64,000 nt of DNA from Solimonas sp041659605 (GTDB lineage Bacteria; Pseudomonadota; Gammaproteobacteria; Nevskiales; Nevskiaceae): the NCBI GenBank assembly GCA_041659605.1, contig JBAZXW010000002.1, positions 62,001-126,000 of the forward strand, in the 5' to 3' direction. The notes under the pieces are model-generated. The model was not told the origin of the DNA and searched no databases. It saw only the letters and a program-made list of their open reading frames with translations. The position numbers were made by a program, and so were the translations under genes. The first letter of the stretch is position 1. Every line of letters begins with the position of its first letter. Below are positions 1 through 8,312 of the stretch, in pieces.

Positions 1-1441
1 CGAAGAGGCGCACGACCGGGCGCGTGCCGCTGGTGGCGTAGGCCTCGCGCCGGCGCATCGCGGCGAACAGCGCGTCGCGCGTGTTTTCCTCGGCCCACAG
101 CACGGCGAGACCGCCGGGGCTGACCTCGATCACGTCGGTCATTCCGGGCACGCTGTCGCGCGGATTCTGGCCGGCGCCGGCGTGGCCCATGAACGTGCTT
201 TCGACGACGTTGCCGGGCGTGCCGATGTGCGTGTCCGAGCTGCCGATGAAGCCGTACTTGAACGGGTTCGCCCCCAGCAGCTGCTCCTGGCGCAGACCTT
301 CCTTGAGCGCCTCGCGCAGGAAGTCCTGCTCCATCGGCGGCCCGGTGTTGAGGCCACCGAAGCGGTTGCCGGTGAGGTTGTTGTAGGGCAACAGTTCAAA
401 ATCACAGAGCTCGTCCTGCGCGCCGGCGCCCTGCGTCCCCAGGCACTCGGACTGGCCCTTGTGCTGGTAGATCTCGGCCAGCGGCTCGTTGTCCTGGCGC
501 CGCTGCGCGAAGGCCTGCGTGTACTCGTTGCCGAAGCGATCCTGGGTCTCGAACATGGTGCCGGCCGACAGGTTCGAGTTATGCGGAATCGTCAGCACGT
601 CGCAGCCGTCCTGCGCGCGGCACTGCTCGTCGAGCGCCTGCCACAGCAGCTCCGGGCGCGGATACTCCTGGTAGGCCGGCGGGATCACCGGCACGACGTC
701 GGTGCGGAAGATGACGTTGCGATGCAGGTTGTTCGACAGCGGCGCGCCGGTCCACTCGTAACCGACGAAAGTCGTGAAACGGCAATCGTCGCTGCGGTCG
801 TAGAACGCTTCGGCGGCGAGCTGTACGTCCTGCCACGGCGTCTTCGCCGCTTCGAGACAGGTCTGTCCGCCGAGCCCGCAGTACGGCAGGCGCGGCACGC
901 TGCCGTTGGCGCCGATGATCGGCGCATCGGAGATCAGCGGCACACCCTCCGGCACCGGGAACTGCGGCAGCTCGGGCAAGCCGACCGCGGCAAGGTTGAA
1001 GGCGATGAAGGACTGGTCCGGGAAGTTCCGGTAGAGGATGCACTCGGGTGCGTTGTATTCGAGGTAGTCCGGGTTGGTGCAGATCTCGGTCTCGCCGAAC
1101 AGCTCGGCGTGATCGGTGACCGCGGCGAAATCCAGCGGCCGCGCGATCTGGGTGCTGCGCGTCGGCTCGCCGTTCTCGTCGTAGGGCTGGATACCGATGC
1201 GCTCACCCAGCGCAAAGCGGTAGGCGTCGTGCGGCCCGACGATCGTGCCCTGCGTGTTGGCGTCGAGCGAGTACTTCGTGTGCACGTGCAGGTCGCCGAA
1301 GTACGGATTGCGCTGCGGCGAGTGGTTCACGCACTTCGCCGTCGCTGGCGGCACGCCAGCCGCCGGCGTATCGCTCTGCCCGCAGCCCGCCAGCCACAGC
1401 GTCAAGCCGACGCCGGCCAACGCAATCGAATGTCTGTTCAT
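1..1441 (-). CDS. DUF3604 family lipoprotein (3' end beyond window)
   Basis: Reading from the ATG at 1441, the frame stays open to the window edge (about 480 residues visible; C-terminus missing). The N-terminus MNRHSIALAGVGLTLWLAGC is a lipoprotein signal with lipobox LAGC. A PHP-like start follows (YFGDLHVHTKYSLDA, then AAVTDHAELFGE) and a later SSDTHIGTPGN stretch, the pattern of DUF3604 proteins, which resemble metal-dependent phosphoesterases. A GGTGAGGAG ribosome site lies directly before the ATG. It is last in a minus-strand run after an SDR and an alpha/beta hydrolase. DUF3604 genes often sit near hydrophobic-compound catabolic genes, but no substrate can be named. Family assignment is confident; function unknown. 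Confidence 0.85.
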   Translation of the reverse strand, partial: MNRHSIALAGVGLTLWLAGCGQSDTPAAGVPPATAKCVNHSPQRNPYFGDLHVHTKYSLDANTQGTIVGPHDAYRFALGERIGIQPYDENGEPTRSTQIARPLDFAAVTDHAELFGETEICTNPDYLEYNAPECILYRNFPDQSFIAFNLAAVGLPELPQFPVPEGVPLISDAPIIGANGSVPRLPYCGLGGQTCLEAAKTPWQDVQLAAEAFYDRSDDCRFTTFVGYEWTGAPLSNNLHRNVIFRTDVVPVIPPAYQEYPRPELLWQALDEQCRAQDGCDVLTIPHNSNLSAGTMFETQDRFGNEYTQAFAQRRQDNEPLAEIYQHKGQSECLGTQGAGAQDELCDFELLPYNNLTGNRFGGLNTGPPMEQDFLREALKEGLRQEQLLGANPFKYGFIGSSDTHIGTPGNVVESTFMGHAGAGQNPRDSVPGMTDVIEVSPGGLAVLWAEENTRDALFAAMRRREAYATSGTRPVVRLF

Positions 1442-1493
1442 CTCCTCACCCCCGTCGCCACCGGTGCATCGCCGGCGACGATCGATCATCGAA

Positions 1494-2459
1494 TCATGGA
1501 CCCGCTGCGACGGGCACCGACAAAAAATCGCGCGCCGCCGCCAGCGTCGCTTGCGGATCTTCCTCGTGCGGCACGTGGCCGAGATGGTCGAACACGACCA
1601 GCTGGCTGCCGGCGATGTCGCGCCCGAAGCGCTCGCCCAGCGCCGGCGGAATCAGACGGTCCTGCCGCCCCCACAGGATCAACGTCGGCGTGCGGATCTG
1701 CGCGATGCGCTCGGCGTGGTCACCGGGACGCATCTGCGCGAAGCGCTGCGGCAAGGCCGCGCGGTTGCCGGCGCGCAGGGTCAGCTCGTAGTAGCGGTCG
1801 ATCAGCTCCGGCGTGATCTTCGACGGATCGCCGTAGACGTTGCGCACGCTCGACTCGATCACGCCGCGCGGCAGCGTCACCAACATCAGCTTGTTGAACA
1901 CCGGCATGCGCGCAATGCGGAATCCGATCGGCATCGACTGTGCCGCCAGCGGATAGCCGGCCGCATCGACCAGCACCTGGCGCGTGATCCGCTCCGGGTA
2001 GGCCAGCGCGGTTTCCCAAGCCAGTTCGCCGCCGAAGGAGTTGCCGACCAGGATCGCATGCGTCACGCCCAGGCGATCGAGCACCGCGATCACGAAGGCA
2101 ACGTAGTGCTCGACGCGATAGTCGTTGTCCGCAAACGGCCCGGTGAGACCGAAGCCCGGCAGGTCGAAGCGGATCACGCGCCGATCGGACTTGAGGCCGT
2201 TGACCCAGCCGTCCCAGGTGTGCAGCGAGGCCGAGGTGCCGTGCAGCAGCACGATCGGCAGCGGGTCCTCGCGCGGGCCTTCGTCGCGCAGGTGCACGCT
2301 CAGCCCGGCGACATCGACGAACTGCGACGGCGGTGGCGCCCAGCGGGCCGCGAGCTCCGACACTTGCCGGTCCGGCGCCCAGGTCAGCGCGACGCCGACG
2401 CCGATCAGTGCCACGAGGAGCAGCAGCAGTCCGGCAATCAGCTTGAGCAGTGTCTTCAT
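1494..2459 (-). CDS. Alpha/beta hydrolase with N-terminal membrane anchor
   Basis: 321 residues. Residues about 4-26 form one hydrophobic segment (signal anchor), so the hydrolase domain is probably periplasmic or membrane-attached. Oxyanion motif HGTSAS, nucleophile elbow GNSFGG, acid in LWGRQDRLIP and catalytic His in LGHVPHEEDP give a complete Ser-Asp-His triad. The ATG overlaps the stop of the upstream SDR by 4 bp (ATGA), so the two are translationally coupled. The frame is open further upstream inside the SDR, but this start has the coupling and the signal anchor. Substrate unknown; an esterase or C-C hydrolase for a hydrophobic compound is plausible. Confidence 0.85.
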   Translation of the reverse strand: MKTLLKLIAGLLLLLVALIGVGVALTWAPDRQVSELAARWAPPPSQFVDVAGLSVHLRDEGPREDPLPIVLLHGTSASLHTWDGWVNGLKSDRRVIRFDLPGFGLTGPFADNDYRVEHYVAFVIAVLDRLGVTHAILVGNSFGGELAWETALAYPERITRQVLVDAAGYPLAAQSMPIGFRIARMPVFNKLMLVTLPRGVIESSVRNVYGDPSKITPELIDRYYELTLRAGNRAALPQRFAQMRPGDHAERIAQIRTPTLILWGRQDRLIPPALGERFGRDIAGSQLVVFDHLGHVPHEEDPQATLAAARDFLSVPVAAGP

Positions 2460-3223
2460 GATGTCTTGTTCGCGTTGGCGGCATCGAGGAAAGCCGGCCG
2501 CTCGCCGCCGCCGTGCAGCACCAGGTTCGTGCCGGACACATAGGCCGCGGCGGACGAAGCCAGCCAGACGCAAGCCTCGCCGATATCCGCGGGCGTTGCC
2601 AGCCTTTGCATCGGGATGGTTTTCGCCACTGCGGCAACGCCGGCAGCATCGCCGTAATGCAGATCGGCAAGTTCGGTCAGCACCGGCCCGGGGCTGACAG
2701 CAACGACGCGCACCTTGGGTGCCCATTCGACGGCCAGCGACTGCACCAGGCTCAGCACGCCGGCCTTGGCCGCGCCGTAAGCCGCGGTGCCGGGCGAAGG
2801 CCGAAGTGCCGACACGCTGGCAACGAACACGATCGCCCCGCCCTGCGCCTGCGCCTGCATCAGCGCGTTGGCCTGCTGCGCCAGGTGCAGCGGCGCCAGC
2901 AGGTTGAGCAGAATGATCTTCTCGTGCAGCCGCGGCGAAGCCTGGTCCGCCATCGAAAACGGCGCGCCGCCAGCGTTGTTGACGAGCACATCGAGCCGGC
3001 CGTACTTCGCGCGGATCGCCGCGAACAGCGCATCGCGCGCCGCCGCGTCGCGCACGTCGCAGGCGATGAACTCGGCGCTGCGGCCGCCACAGGCCGGCAG
3101 ATCGGCCGGCGCCTCGCGCCCGCAGACGATCACCGTCGCGCCGTCGGCGAGAAAAGACTCGCTGATGCCGCGGCCGACGCCCTTGGCGCCGCCGGTGACG
3201 AGGACCACACGTGATTCGTTCAT
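2456..3223 (-). CDS. SDR family oxidoreductase
   Basis: 255 residues, classical short-chain dehydrogenase. The TGGAKGVG nucleotide-binding motif lies at residues 10-17, VNNAGG follows, catalytic Ser is in VASVSAL 13 residues before the Tyr of AAYGAAK, and the C-terminal YVSGTNLVLHGGG is FabG-like. NAD(P)(H)-dependent alcohol/ketone interconversion is expected; substrate not deducible. First gene of a minus-strand unit with the overlapping alpha/beta hydrolase and the DUF3604 lipoprotein. The upstream region to 3424 contains a palindromic repeat rather than an obvious promoter. Confidence 0.9.
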   Translation of the reverse strand: MNESRVVLVTGGAKGVGRGISESFLADGATVIVCGREAPADLPACGGRSAEFIACDVRDAAARDALFAAIRAKYGRLDVLVNNAGGAPFSMADQASPRLHEKIILLNLLAPLHLAQQANALMQAQAQGGAIVFVASVSALRPSPGTAAYGAAKAGVLSLVQSLAVEWAPKVRVVAVSPGPVLTELADLHYGDAAGVAAVAKTIPMQRLATPADIGEACVWLASSAAAYVSGTNLVLHGGGERPAFLDAANANKTS

Positions 3224-3242
3224 CTACCCCTCTACGAAGTCC

Positions 3243-3317
3243 TGTAGGAGCGGCCCATGGCCGCGATTCCTTTCATGCGGCGTGAACGCCGCATCGCGGC
3301 CGTGGGCCGCTCCTACA
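3243..3317. repeat. Palindromic repeat, family 1 (TGTAGGAGCGGCC)
   Basis: An outer inverted repeat TGTAGGAGCGGCCcatGGCCGCGAT / ATCGCGGCCgtgGGCCGCTCCTACA flanks an inner inverted repeat (GCGGCGTga / aCGCCGC). Related copies lie at 17491-17556 and 27633-27661. It sits between divergent genes (SDR and meta-cleavage hydrolase). It looks like a REP-type dispersed palindrome able to form a strong hairpin. The rest of 3224-3424 shows no convincing gene. Confidence 0.8.
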
Positions 3318-3424
3318 TTCTGTGGTGCGACATTGAGTCAGCCGCCTGTGCAATCCATCACCCAAAGGGACGAAGAGCCCTGCAGCCGCGTGCGGGACCA
3401 TTCGCTCCCACAAGGAACTCTGGC

Positions 3425-4285
3425 ATGACTCCGAGCAACCCCCCGGAAGGTCCGGTCCCGGAAGGACAGTACGCGACGCTGCGCAACGGCTACCGCATCC
3501 ACTATCTCGACGAGAGCCTGGGCGGCGATGGCCGGCGGCCGGTCGTGGTGTTCCTGCACGGCTCCGGCAACGGCGCCTGCGGCTACAGCAACTTCAAGGG
3601 CAACATCCCGGCGCTGGTGCAAGCCGGCTACCGCGTGATCGTGCCCGACCTGATCGGCTACGGCTATTCGGACAAGCCGGACAGCGTTGAATACCACCTC
3701 GACTTCTTCGTCGAGTGCGTGAAGCAGGCGCTCGACGCGATCGGTGTTGAAAAGTACACGCTGGTCGGCAACTCGCTCGGTGGCGCGATCGCGCTGGGCT
3801 TTGCGCTCGCGCATCCGCAGAGCGTCGAACGCCTCGTGCTGATGGCGCCAGGCGGCCTCAACGAACTGCCCGACTACCTGGCGATGCCGGGCATGAAGAG
3901 GATGTTCGAGCTCTACGGCTCAGGAAAGCCGGTGAGCGAAGCGCAGATGAAGGACTTCTTCGTCAAGGCCTTCGTCGTCAACCCGGACTGCGTCAGCGAC
4001 GAGCTGGTGCACGAACGCGCCGAGCTGATGAAGCGGCAGAACCCGCAAGTCATCAAGACCATGAAGGTGCCCAACATGACCGCACAGCTGGGGCAGATCC
4101 AATGCCCGACGCTGGCGCTGTGGGGACTCAACGAAAACATGATGCCGGACAGCGGCATCCTGCGGCTGGCCAAGGGCCTGCCGGACTGCCGCATGGTCCT
4201 GGTGCCGCGCTGCGGGCATTGGGTGATGATCGAGCATCGCGAGCTGTTCAATCGCACGGTGCTGGATTTCCTGCAGAACGGCTAG
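3425..4285 (+). CDS. Meta-cleavage product hydrolase (alpha/beta C-C hydrolase)
   Basis: 286 residues. Oxyanion motif HGSGNG (45-50), nucleophile elbow GNSLGG with Ser117, catalytic His265 in RCGHWVMIEH. This is the BphD/MhpC/HsaD/TesD group, which hydrolyses the C-C bond of a ring-opened aromatic product to give a 2-hydroxypenta-2,4-dienoate. It stands 5 bp before the hydratase and opens a complete lower meta pathway, which supports the role. Oddity: where MhpC-type enzymes have Asp (GRDDRFVP) this protein has GLNENMMP, so the catalytic acid is probably Glu237. Start chosen at ATG 3425 (MTPSNPPEG); earlier in-frame starts run into the upstream repeat. Substrate could be a steroid, biphenyl or monoaromatic ring product. 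Confidence 0.88.
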   Translation: MTPSNPPEGPVPEGQYATLRNGYRIHYLDESLGGDGRRPVVVFLHGSGNGACGYSNFKGNIPALVQAGYRVIVPDLIGYGYSDKPDSVEYHLDFFVECVKQALDAIGVEKYTLVGNSLGGAIALGFALAHPQSVERLVLMAPGGLNELPDYLAMPGMKRMFELYGSGKPVSEAQMKDFFVKAFVVNPDCVSDELVHERAELMKRQNPQVIKTMKVPNMTAQLGQIQCPTLALWGLNENMMPDSGILRLAKGLPDCRMVLVPRCGHWVMIEHRELFNRTVLDFLQNG

Positions 4286-4290
4286 CCGCC

Positions 4291-5088
4291 ATGGCACTCC
4301 CCGCTCCCCGTATCGCCGCACTTGGCGACGAGTTGTTCGCCGCGTTGAGCGCGCGCTCGGTGCTTGAGCCGCTGACCAGCCGCGAGCCTGCGATCGACAT
4401 CGACGACGCCTATCGCATCTCGCTGCGCTTCCTCGAACGCCGCCAGGCCGAGGGCGAGCGCGTGATCGGCAAGAAGATCGGCGTGACCAGCAAGCCGGTG
4501 CAGGACATGCTCGGCGTGCACCAGCCGGACTTCGGCTTCCTGCTCGATACGATGCAGGTCGCAGACCGTTCGATCGTGAGTCTGGCGAAAGCGAAGCTGA
4601 TCCAGCCGCGCGCCGAAGGCGAGATCGCCTTCGTGCTGAAGAAGGATCTCAAGGGGCCGGGCGTGAACGAGGACCAGGTGCTCGACGCGACCGAGTACGT
4701 CTGCCCCTGCTTCGAGATCGTCGACTCGCGTATCCGTGACTGGAAAATCAGGATCCAGGACACCGTTGCCGACAACGCCTCCTGCGGCGTGTTCGTGCTC
4801 GGCAAGGACCGCGTCAAGCCGCATTTGCTGGACCTCGCCGCGGTGAAAATGGACATCCGCAAGAACGGCGAGCACATCGCCTCTGGCCTGGGCAGTGCGG
4901 TGCAGGGCCATCCCGCTACCGCAGTGGCCTGGCTTGCGAACACGCTGGGCCGCTTCGGCATCCCCTTTCTGGCCGGCGAGGTGATTCTCTCGGGCTCGCT
5001 GGCTCCTCTTCTTCCCATCGTTCCCGGCGACCGCTTCCAGATGAGTCTCGCCGGTATTGGAGAAGCCTCAATCGGTTTTGAGCGCTAG
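4291..5088 (+). CDS. 2-hydroxypenta-2,4-dienoate hydratase (2-oxopent-4-enoate hydratase)
   Basis: 265 residues, fumarylacetoacetate-hydrolase-like hydratase of the MhpD/BphH/TesE family. Characteristic stretches are GKKIGVTSKPVQDMLGV, the metal-site GEIAFVL (after PRAE), CFEIVDSRI and C-terminal GEVILSGSLAP. It adds water to the dienoate released by the preceding hydrolase to form 4-hydroxy-2-oxovalerate, the aldolase substrate. ATG 4291 follows the hydrolase stop by 5 bp; a longer in-frame reading starts inside the hydrolase and is not needed. The 81 bp before the next gene carry a palindromic repeat. Confidence 0.92.
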   Translation: MALPAPRIAALGDELFAALSARSVLEPLTSREPAIDIDDAYRISLRFLERRQAEGERVIGKKIGVTSKPVQDMLGVHQPDFGFLLDTMQVADRSIVSLAKAKLIQPRAEGEIAFVLKKDLKGPGVNEDQVLDATEYVCPCFEIVDSRIRDWKIRIQDTVADNASCGVFVLGKDRVKPHLLDLAAVKMDIRKNGEHIASGLGSAVQGHPATAVAWLANTLGRFGIPFLAGEVILSGSLAPLLPIVPGDRFQMSLAGIGEASIGFER

Positions 5089-5089
5089 A

Positions 5090-5152
5090 CGTCTTTCCCG
5101 CGAAAGCGGGAATCCAGTTTGCTGGATGCCCGCCTGCGCGGGCATGACGATG
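5090..5152. repeat. Palindromic repeat, family 2 (TTCCCGCGAAAGCGGGAATCCAG)
   Basis: Two hairpin units, TTCCCGCgaaaGCGGGAA and GCCCGCctgcGCGGGC, are joined by a CCAG/CTGG inverted repeat. The element fills the gap between hydratase and acetaldehyde dehydrogenase, inside the operon. Related copies are at 15328-15412 and 16597-16669. It ends 17 bp before the dehydrogenase ATG, so it could affect mRNA processing or translation of the downstream half of the operon. Confidence 0.8.
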
Positions 5153-5169
5153 AAACCAAGGACAGAGTC

Positions 5170-6075
5170 ATGACAAAGATCAAGTGCGCCATCATCGGTC
5201 CCGGCAACATCGGCACCGACCTGCTGTACAAGCTCAAGCGCTCCAAGGTGTTGGAGCCGGTGTGGATGGTCGGCGTCGATCCGACCTCCGAAGGCCTGGC
5301 TCGTGCGCGCGAGTTCGGGCTCAAGACCACCGACCAGGGCGTCGACGGCATGCTCGCGCAGGTGAAAGCCGACGGCGTACAGATCGCCTTCGACGCCACC
5401 AGCGCCTATGTACACAAGGACAACTCGGACAAGCTCAACGCGCTCGGCGTGATGATGATTGACCTGACGCCGGCGGCGATCGGACCGTACTGCGTGCCGC
5501 CGATCAATCTCAAGGAACACGCCGGCAAGCGCGAGATGAACGTCAACATGGTCACCTGCGGCGGCCAGGCGACGATCCCGATGGTCTACGCCGTGTCGCG
5601 CGTGCAGAAGGTGAAGTACGCCGAGATTGTCGCGACCGTGGCGTCGAAGTCGGTCGGCCCGGGTACGCGCAAGAACATCGACGAGTTCACGCGCACCACC
5701 GCCGGCGCGGTCGCGAAGATCGGCGGTGCCGACGAAGGCAAGGCGATCATCGTCATCAACCCGGCCGAACCGCCGATGATCATGCGCGACACCATCCACT
5801 GTCTGACCGTGGACGCGCCGAAGCAGAAGGAAATCGAGGCCTCGGTGCGCGACATGGTCGCCGAGGTGCAGAAGTACGTGCCGGGCTACACGCTGGTGAA
5901 CGGCCCGGTGTTCGACGGCAACCGCGTCACCACCTACATGCAGGTCGAAGGCCTGGGCGACTTCCTGCCCAAGTACGCCGGCAACCTCGACATCATGACT
6001 GCGGCGGCGACACGCACCGCCGAGATGTTCGCCGAGGAAATTCTCGCCGGCCGGCTCAAGCTGGCGGCGGCGTGA
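5170..6075 (+). CDS. mhpF: Acetaldehyde dehydrogenase (acylating)
   Basis: 301 residues, normal for MhpF/DmpF/BphJ. The NAD-binding motif IIGPGNIGTDLL starts at residue 8; the catalytic Cys130 lies in NMVTCGGQATIP; IGPYCVPPINL and the C-terminal NGPVFDGNRVTTYMQVEGLGD are typical. It converts acetaldehyde, channelled from the aldolase partner, to acetyl-CoA with NAD+ and CoA. The TesG/HsaG homologues use propionaldehyde in steroid degradation, so either aldehyde is possible. ATG 5170 is chosen because the 17 residues before it are encoded by the palindromic repeat. The aldolase follows after 11 bp, as expected for a channelling pair. Confidence 0.95.
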   Translation: MTKIKCAIIGPGNIGTDLLYKLKRSKVLEPVWMVGVDPTSEGLARAREFGLKTTDQGVDGMLAQVKADGVQIAFDATSAYVHKDNSDKLNALGVMMIDLTPAAIGPYCVPPINLKEHAGKREMNVNMVTCGGQATIPMVYAVSRVQKVKYAEIVATVASKSVGPGTRKNIDEFTRTTAGAVAKIGGADEGKAIIVINPAEPPMIMRDTIHCLTVDAPKQKEIEASVRDMVAEVQKYVPGYTLVNGPVFDGNRVTTYMQVEGLGDFLPKYAGNLDIMTAAATRTAEMFAEEILAGRLKLAAA

Positions 6076-6086
6076 AGGAGCAAGCC

Positions 6087-7130
6087 ATGAACCTCAAAGG
6101 CATCAGCATCAAAGTGCATGACATGTCGCTGCGCGACGGCATGCACCCCAAGCGCCACCAGATCACGATCGAGCAGATGAAGTCGATCGCCCAGGGCCTC
6201 GACGAGGCGGGCGTGCCGCTGATCGAAGTCACGCACGGCGACGGCTTGGGCGGCGCGTCGGTGAACTACGGCTTTCCGGCGGCGAGCGACGAGGAATACC
6301 TGCGCGCGGTGATTCCGCTGATGAAGCAGGCCAAGGTCTCGGCGCTGCTGCTGCCCGGCATCGGCACCGTCGACCATCTGCGGATGGCCGCCGACTGCGG
6401 CGTCACGACGATCCGCGTCGCCACGCACTGCACCGAGGCCGACGTCTCCGAGCAGCACATCAGCCTCGGCCGCAAGATGGGCCTGGACACCGTCGGCTTC
6501 CTCATGATGGCGCACATGATCGAGCCGGCGCAGATCGTCGAGCAGGCGCTGCTGATGGAAAGCTACGGCGCCAACTGCCTGTACGTCACCGACAGCGCCG
6601 GCTACATGCTGCCGGACGACGTCAAGGCGCGCATCGGCCTGCTGCGCGAGAAGTGCAGGCCGGAGACCGAGATCGGCTTCCACGGCCACCACAACCTGTC
6701 GATGGGCGTCGCCAATTCGATCGCCGCGGTCGAGGCCGGGGCACGACGCATCGACTGTGCCTGCGGCGGCATGGGCGCCGGCGCCGGCAACACGCCGCTG
6801 GAGGTGTTCGTCGCGGTCTGCAACCGCATGGGCATCGAGACCGGCGTCGACGTGTTCAAGGTCTCCGACGTCGCCGAGGACCTGGTCACGCCGATCATGG
6901 ACTTCCCGGTCCGGATCGACCGCAATTCGCTGACGCTGGGTTATGCCGGCGTGTACTCGTCGTTCCTGTTGTTCGCAAAGCGTGCCGAGCAGAAGTACGG
7001 CATTTCGGCGCGCGAGATCCTGCTGGAGCTGGGCCGCCAGAAGATGGTCGGCGGCCAGGAAGACATGATCGAAGACACCGCGCTGACGATGGCGCGCGAG
7101 CGCGGACTGCTCAAGGCCAGCGCCGCTTGA
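6087..7130 (+). CDS. mhpE: 4-hydroxy-2-oxovalerate aldolase
   Basis: 347 residues, DmpG/BphI/MhpE/HsaF family. Catalytic Arg16-Asp17 in MSLRDGMH, metal ligands His199 and His201 in GFHGHHNLSMGVAN, and a C-terminal DmpG-type communication domain. It cleaves 4-hydroxy-2-oxoacids to pyruvate and an aldehyde that passes to the preceding dehydrogenase. ATG 6087 has AAGGAG about 7 bp upstream; an upstream in-frame start at 6072 overlaps the dehydrogenase stop and is less likely. It ends the catabolic operon. Confidence 0.95.
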   Translation: MNLKGISIKVHDMSLRDGMHPKRHQITIEQMKSIAQGLDEAGVPLIEVTHGDGLGGASVNYGFPAASDEEYLRAVIPLMKQAKVSALLLPGIGTVDHLRMAADCGVTTIRVATHCTEADVSEQHISLGRKMGLDTVGFLMMAHMIEPAQIVEQALLMESYGANCLYVTDSAGYMLPDDVKARIGLLREKCRPETEIGFHGHHNLSMGVANSIAAVEAGARRIDCACGGMGAGAGNTPLEVFVAVCNRMGIETGVDVFKVSDVAEDLVTPIMDFPVRIDRNSLTLGYAGVYSSFLLFAKRAEQKYGISAREILLELGRQKMVGGQEDMIEDTALTMARERGLLKASAA

Positions 7131-7175
7131 GGGGCTGACTTTCGTTGCGCCGGCCTGCGGCCGGCGCGGCCGCGA

Positions 7176-7388
7176 TCAGGCGGTCGCCCGACCCGACATC
7201 GCGGAATTCAACACCTTGGGGCCGGCCTTGCGACGGGCGCGGGTCGGACGGGCGGGCGCGCGCGGAATCTCCGAAGCGAGCGGCTGAGCGTCGTATTCCG
7301 CATTGGCTCGCTTGACGCCGCTGAAGAACATCACGGCGATGAACGCCATGGCCATGCCAACGATGTAGCCTCCGATGAATGTCATCAC
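7176..7388 (-). CDS. Small single-pass membrane protein, basic tail (hypothetical)
   Basis: 70 residues from a GTG at 7388, or 69 from the adjacent ATG at 7385; a GGAG lies 7 and 10 bp upstream respectively. Residues 3-24 form one transmembrane segment (FIGGYIVGMAMAFIAVMFF), followed by SGVKRANAEY and a Pro/Ala/Arg-rich basic tail. The first 30 residues are clearly paralogous to the 38-residue peptide encoded at 7514-7630 (shared pattern F-x-x-GY-x-x-GM ... IMF-x-x-GVKR-x-NA). No named family recognised; shared conservation of two copies supports it as real. Confidence 0.6.
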   Translation of the reverse strand: MMTFIGGYIVGMAMAFIAVMFFSGVKRANAEYDAQPLASEIPRAPARPTRARRKAGPKVLNSAMSGRATA

Positions 7389-7513
7389 AGCATTTCTCCG
7401 GTTGCTGTGATTGGAGACTAAATCAGGACTCCGGCGCGCAGAACCCCCTACAGCCGCCTGACCGACGCACGGTCGTCATTTCGCGATGAAGGGTGCCCGA
7501 CCCGTCCCGGCAA

Positions 7514-7630
7514 TCAGCTGCCGGCGTCGGCATTCAAGCGCTTGACACCGTTCAGAAACATGATCGCCGTCGAGGTGATCAGCATCCCAGCGACATATCC
7601 CGCGACAAACATGGCCATGGCCGCCCCCAT
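7514..7630 (-). CDS. 38-residue single-pass membrane peptide, paralogue of the 7176-7388 product
   Basis: Reads MGAAMAMFVAGYVAGMLITS then TAIMFLNGVKRLNADAGS. One transmembrane helix ends in the same GVKR-x-NA motif as the neighbouring 70-residue protein but lacks its basic tail. An AAGGGAAG ribosome site stands 11 bp before ATG 7630. The frame is open further upstream to about 7858, but that extension overlaps the next gene and is compositionally unlike it. Function unknown. Adjacent small membrane peptides next to a PA2169-type stress protein hint at an envelope or stress role, which is inference only. Confidence 0.55.
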   Translation of the reverse strand: MGAAMAMFVAGYVAGMLITSTAIMFLNGVKRLNADAGS

Positions 7631-7806
7631 CCGTGGTGGTTCTTCCCTTGTGAGAAAAAGCTTACACGGAACTGCCGCGCGCGCCCACTGGGACAGAACG
7701 AAGGATGCCGCCCTGAATTGGGGCGCCGAAGGGTGTCTAAGCGCCCGAGTCCGTTCGCCCGGGGTACGGCGATCTCCGGCGTCGTCGCGAGTGGTGCGAA
7801 CGGCGC

Positions 7807-8253
7807 CTACGAATCGAGTCGCGTGCGCAACTGGTTGATCACCCGGTGATGGCGGCACGCGGTCTCGTACTGGCGTTCCAGCAAGGCGTGCACCGACGGC
7901 GGCGTGTCCCAGTCGACCGCATCCGCCAGCAGGGTCTCGGCCTCGTTTTCGTCGCGCTCGACGTCGTCGAGAATCACCCGCTCGTCGCGTCCCAGCGCGG
8001 TCGCCTTGATGTGCATCCAGGTGCGGTGGATCGTATTGGCGATGCTGCCGGCCTCGCGTGGGTGGCCGCCAAGCCCGCGCACGACGTCCTGCAGATCTTG
8101 CGCGGACGAGCCGAAGAACTGCGAATACTCGGCCAAGGCATTGCGCAGCTTGTCGTGATGCGCCTCTTCGGCGGCCGCGCGCAGACAGGCCTCGCCGTTC
8201 TTCTCGGTCACGATCAGCCGGTTGAGCATTGAGATGGTGTCGACCGTGCTCAT
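7807..8253 (-). CDS. PA2169-type four-helix-bundle protein (DUF2383)
   Basis: 148 residues, no signal peptide, almost entirely helical. It has a ferritin-like repeat of Glu/His positions: TEKNGEACLRAAAEEAHHD, a central GLGGHPREAGSIANTIHRTW typical of the DUF2383/PA2169 family, then RDERVILDDVERDENEAE. These cytosolic proteins are found in stress-associated loci and may bind metal; no enzymatic role is established. Stands alone, followed by the solute-binding lipoprotein gene on the same strand. Confidence 0.85.
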   Translation of the reverse strand: MSTVDTISMLNRLIVTEKNGEACLRAAAEEAHHDKLRNALAEYSQFFGSSAQDLQDVVRGLGGHPREAGSIANTIHRTWMHIKATALGRDERVILDDVERDENEAETLLADAVDWDTPPSVHALLERQYETACRHHRVINQLRTRLDS

Positions 8254-8312
8254 GATAATGAACTCCTTGACTTCGAAGACGAGCGCGGACCTCGGGCCGC
8301 GCCCAAGCTCTC

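Noticed and set aside
182..1816. A 544-codon plus-strand frame
   Set aside because: Antisense to the DUF3604 gene and the hydrolase, both of which have complete motifs.
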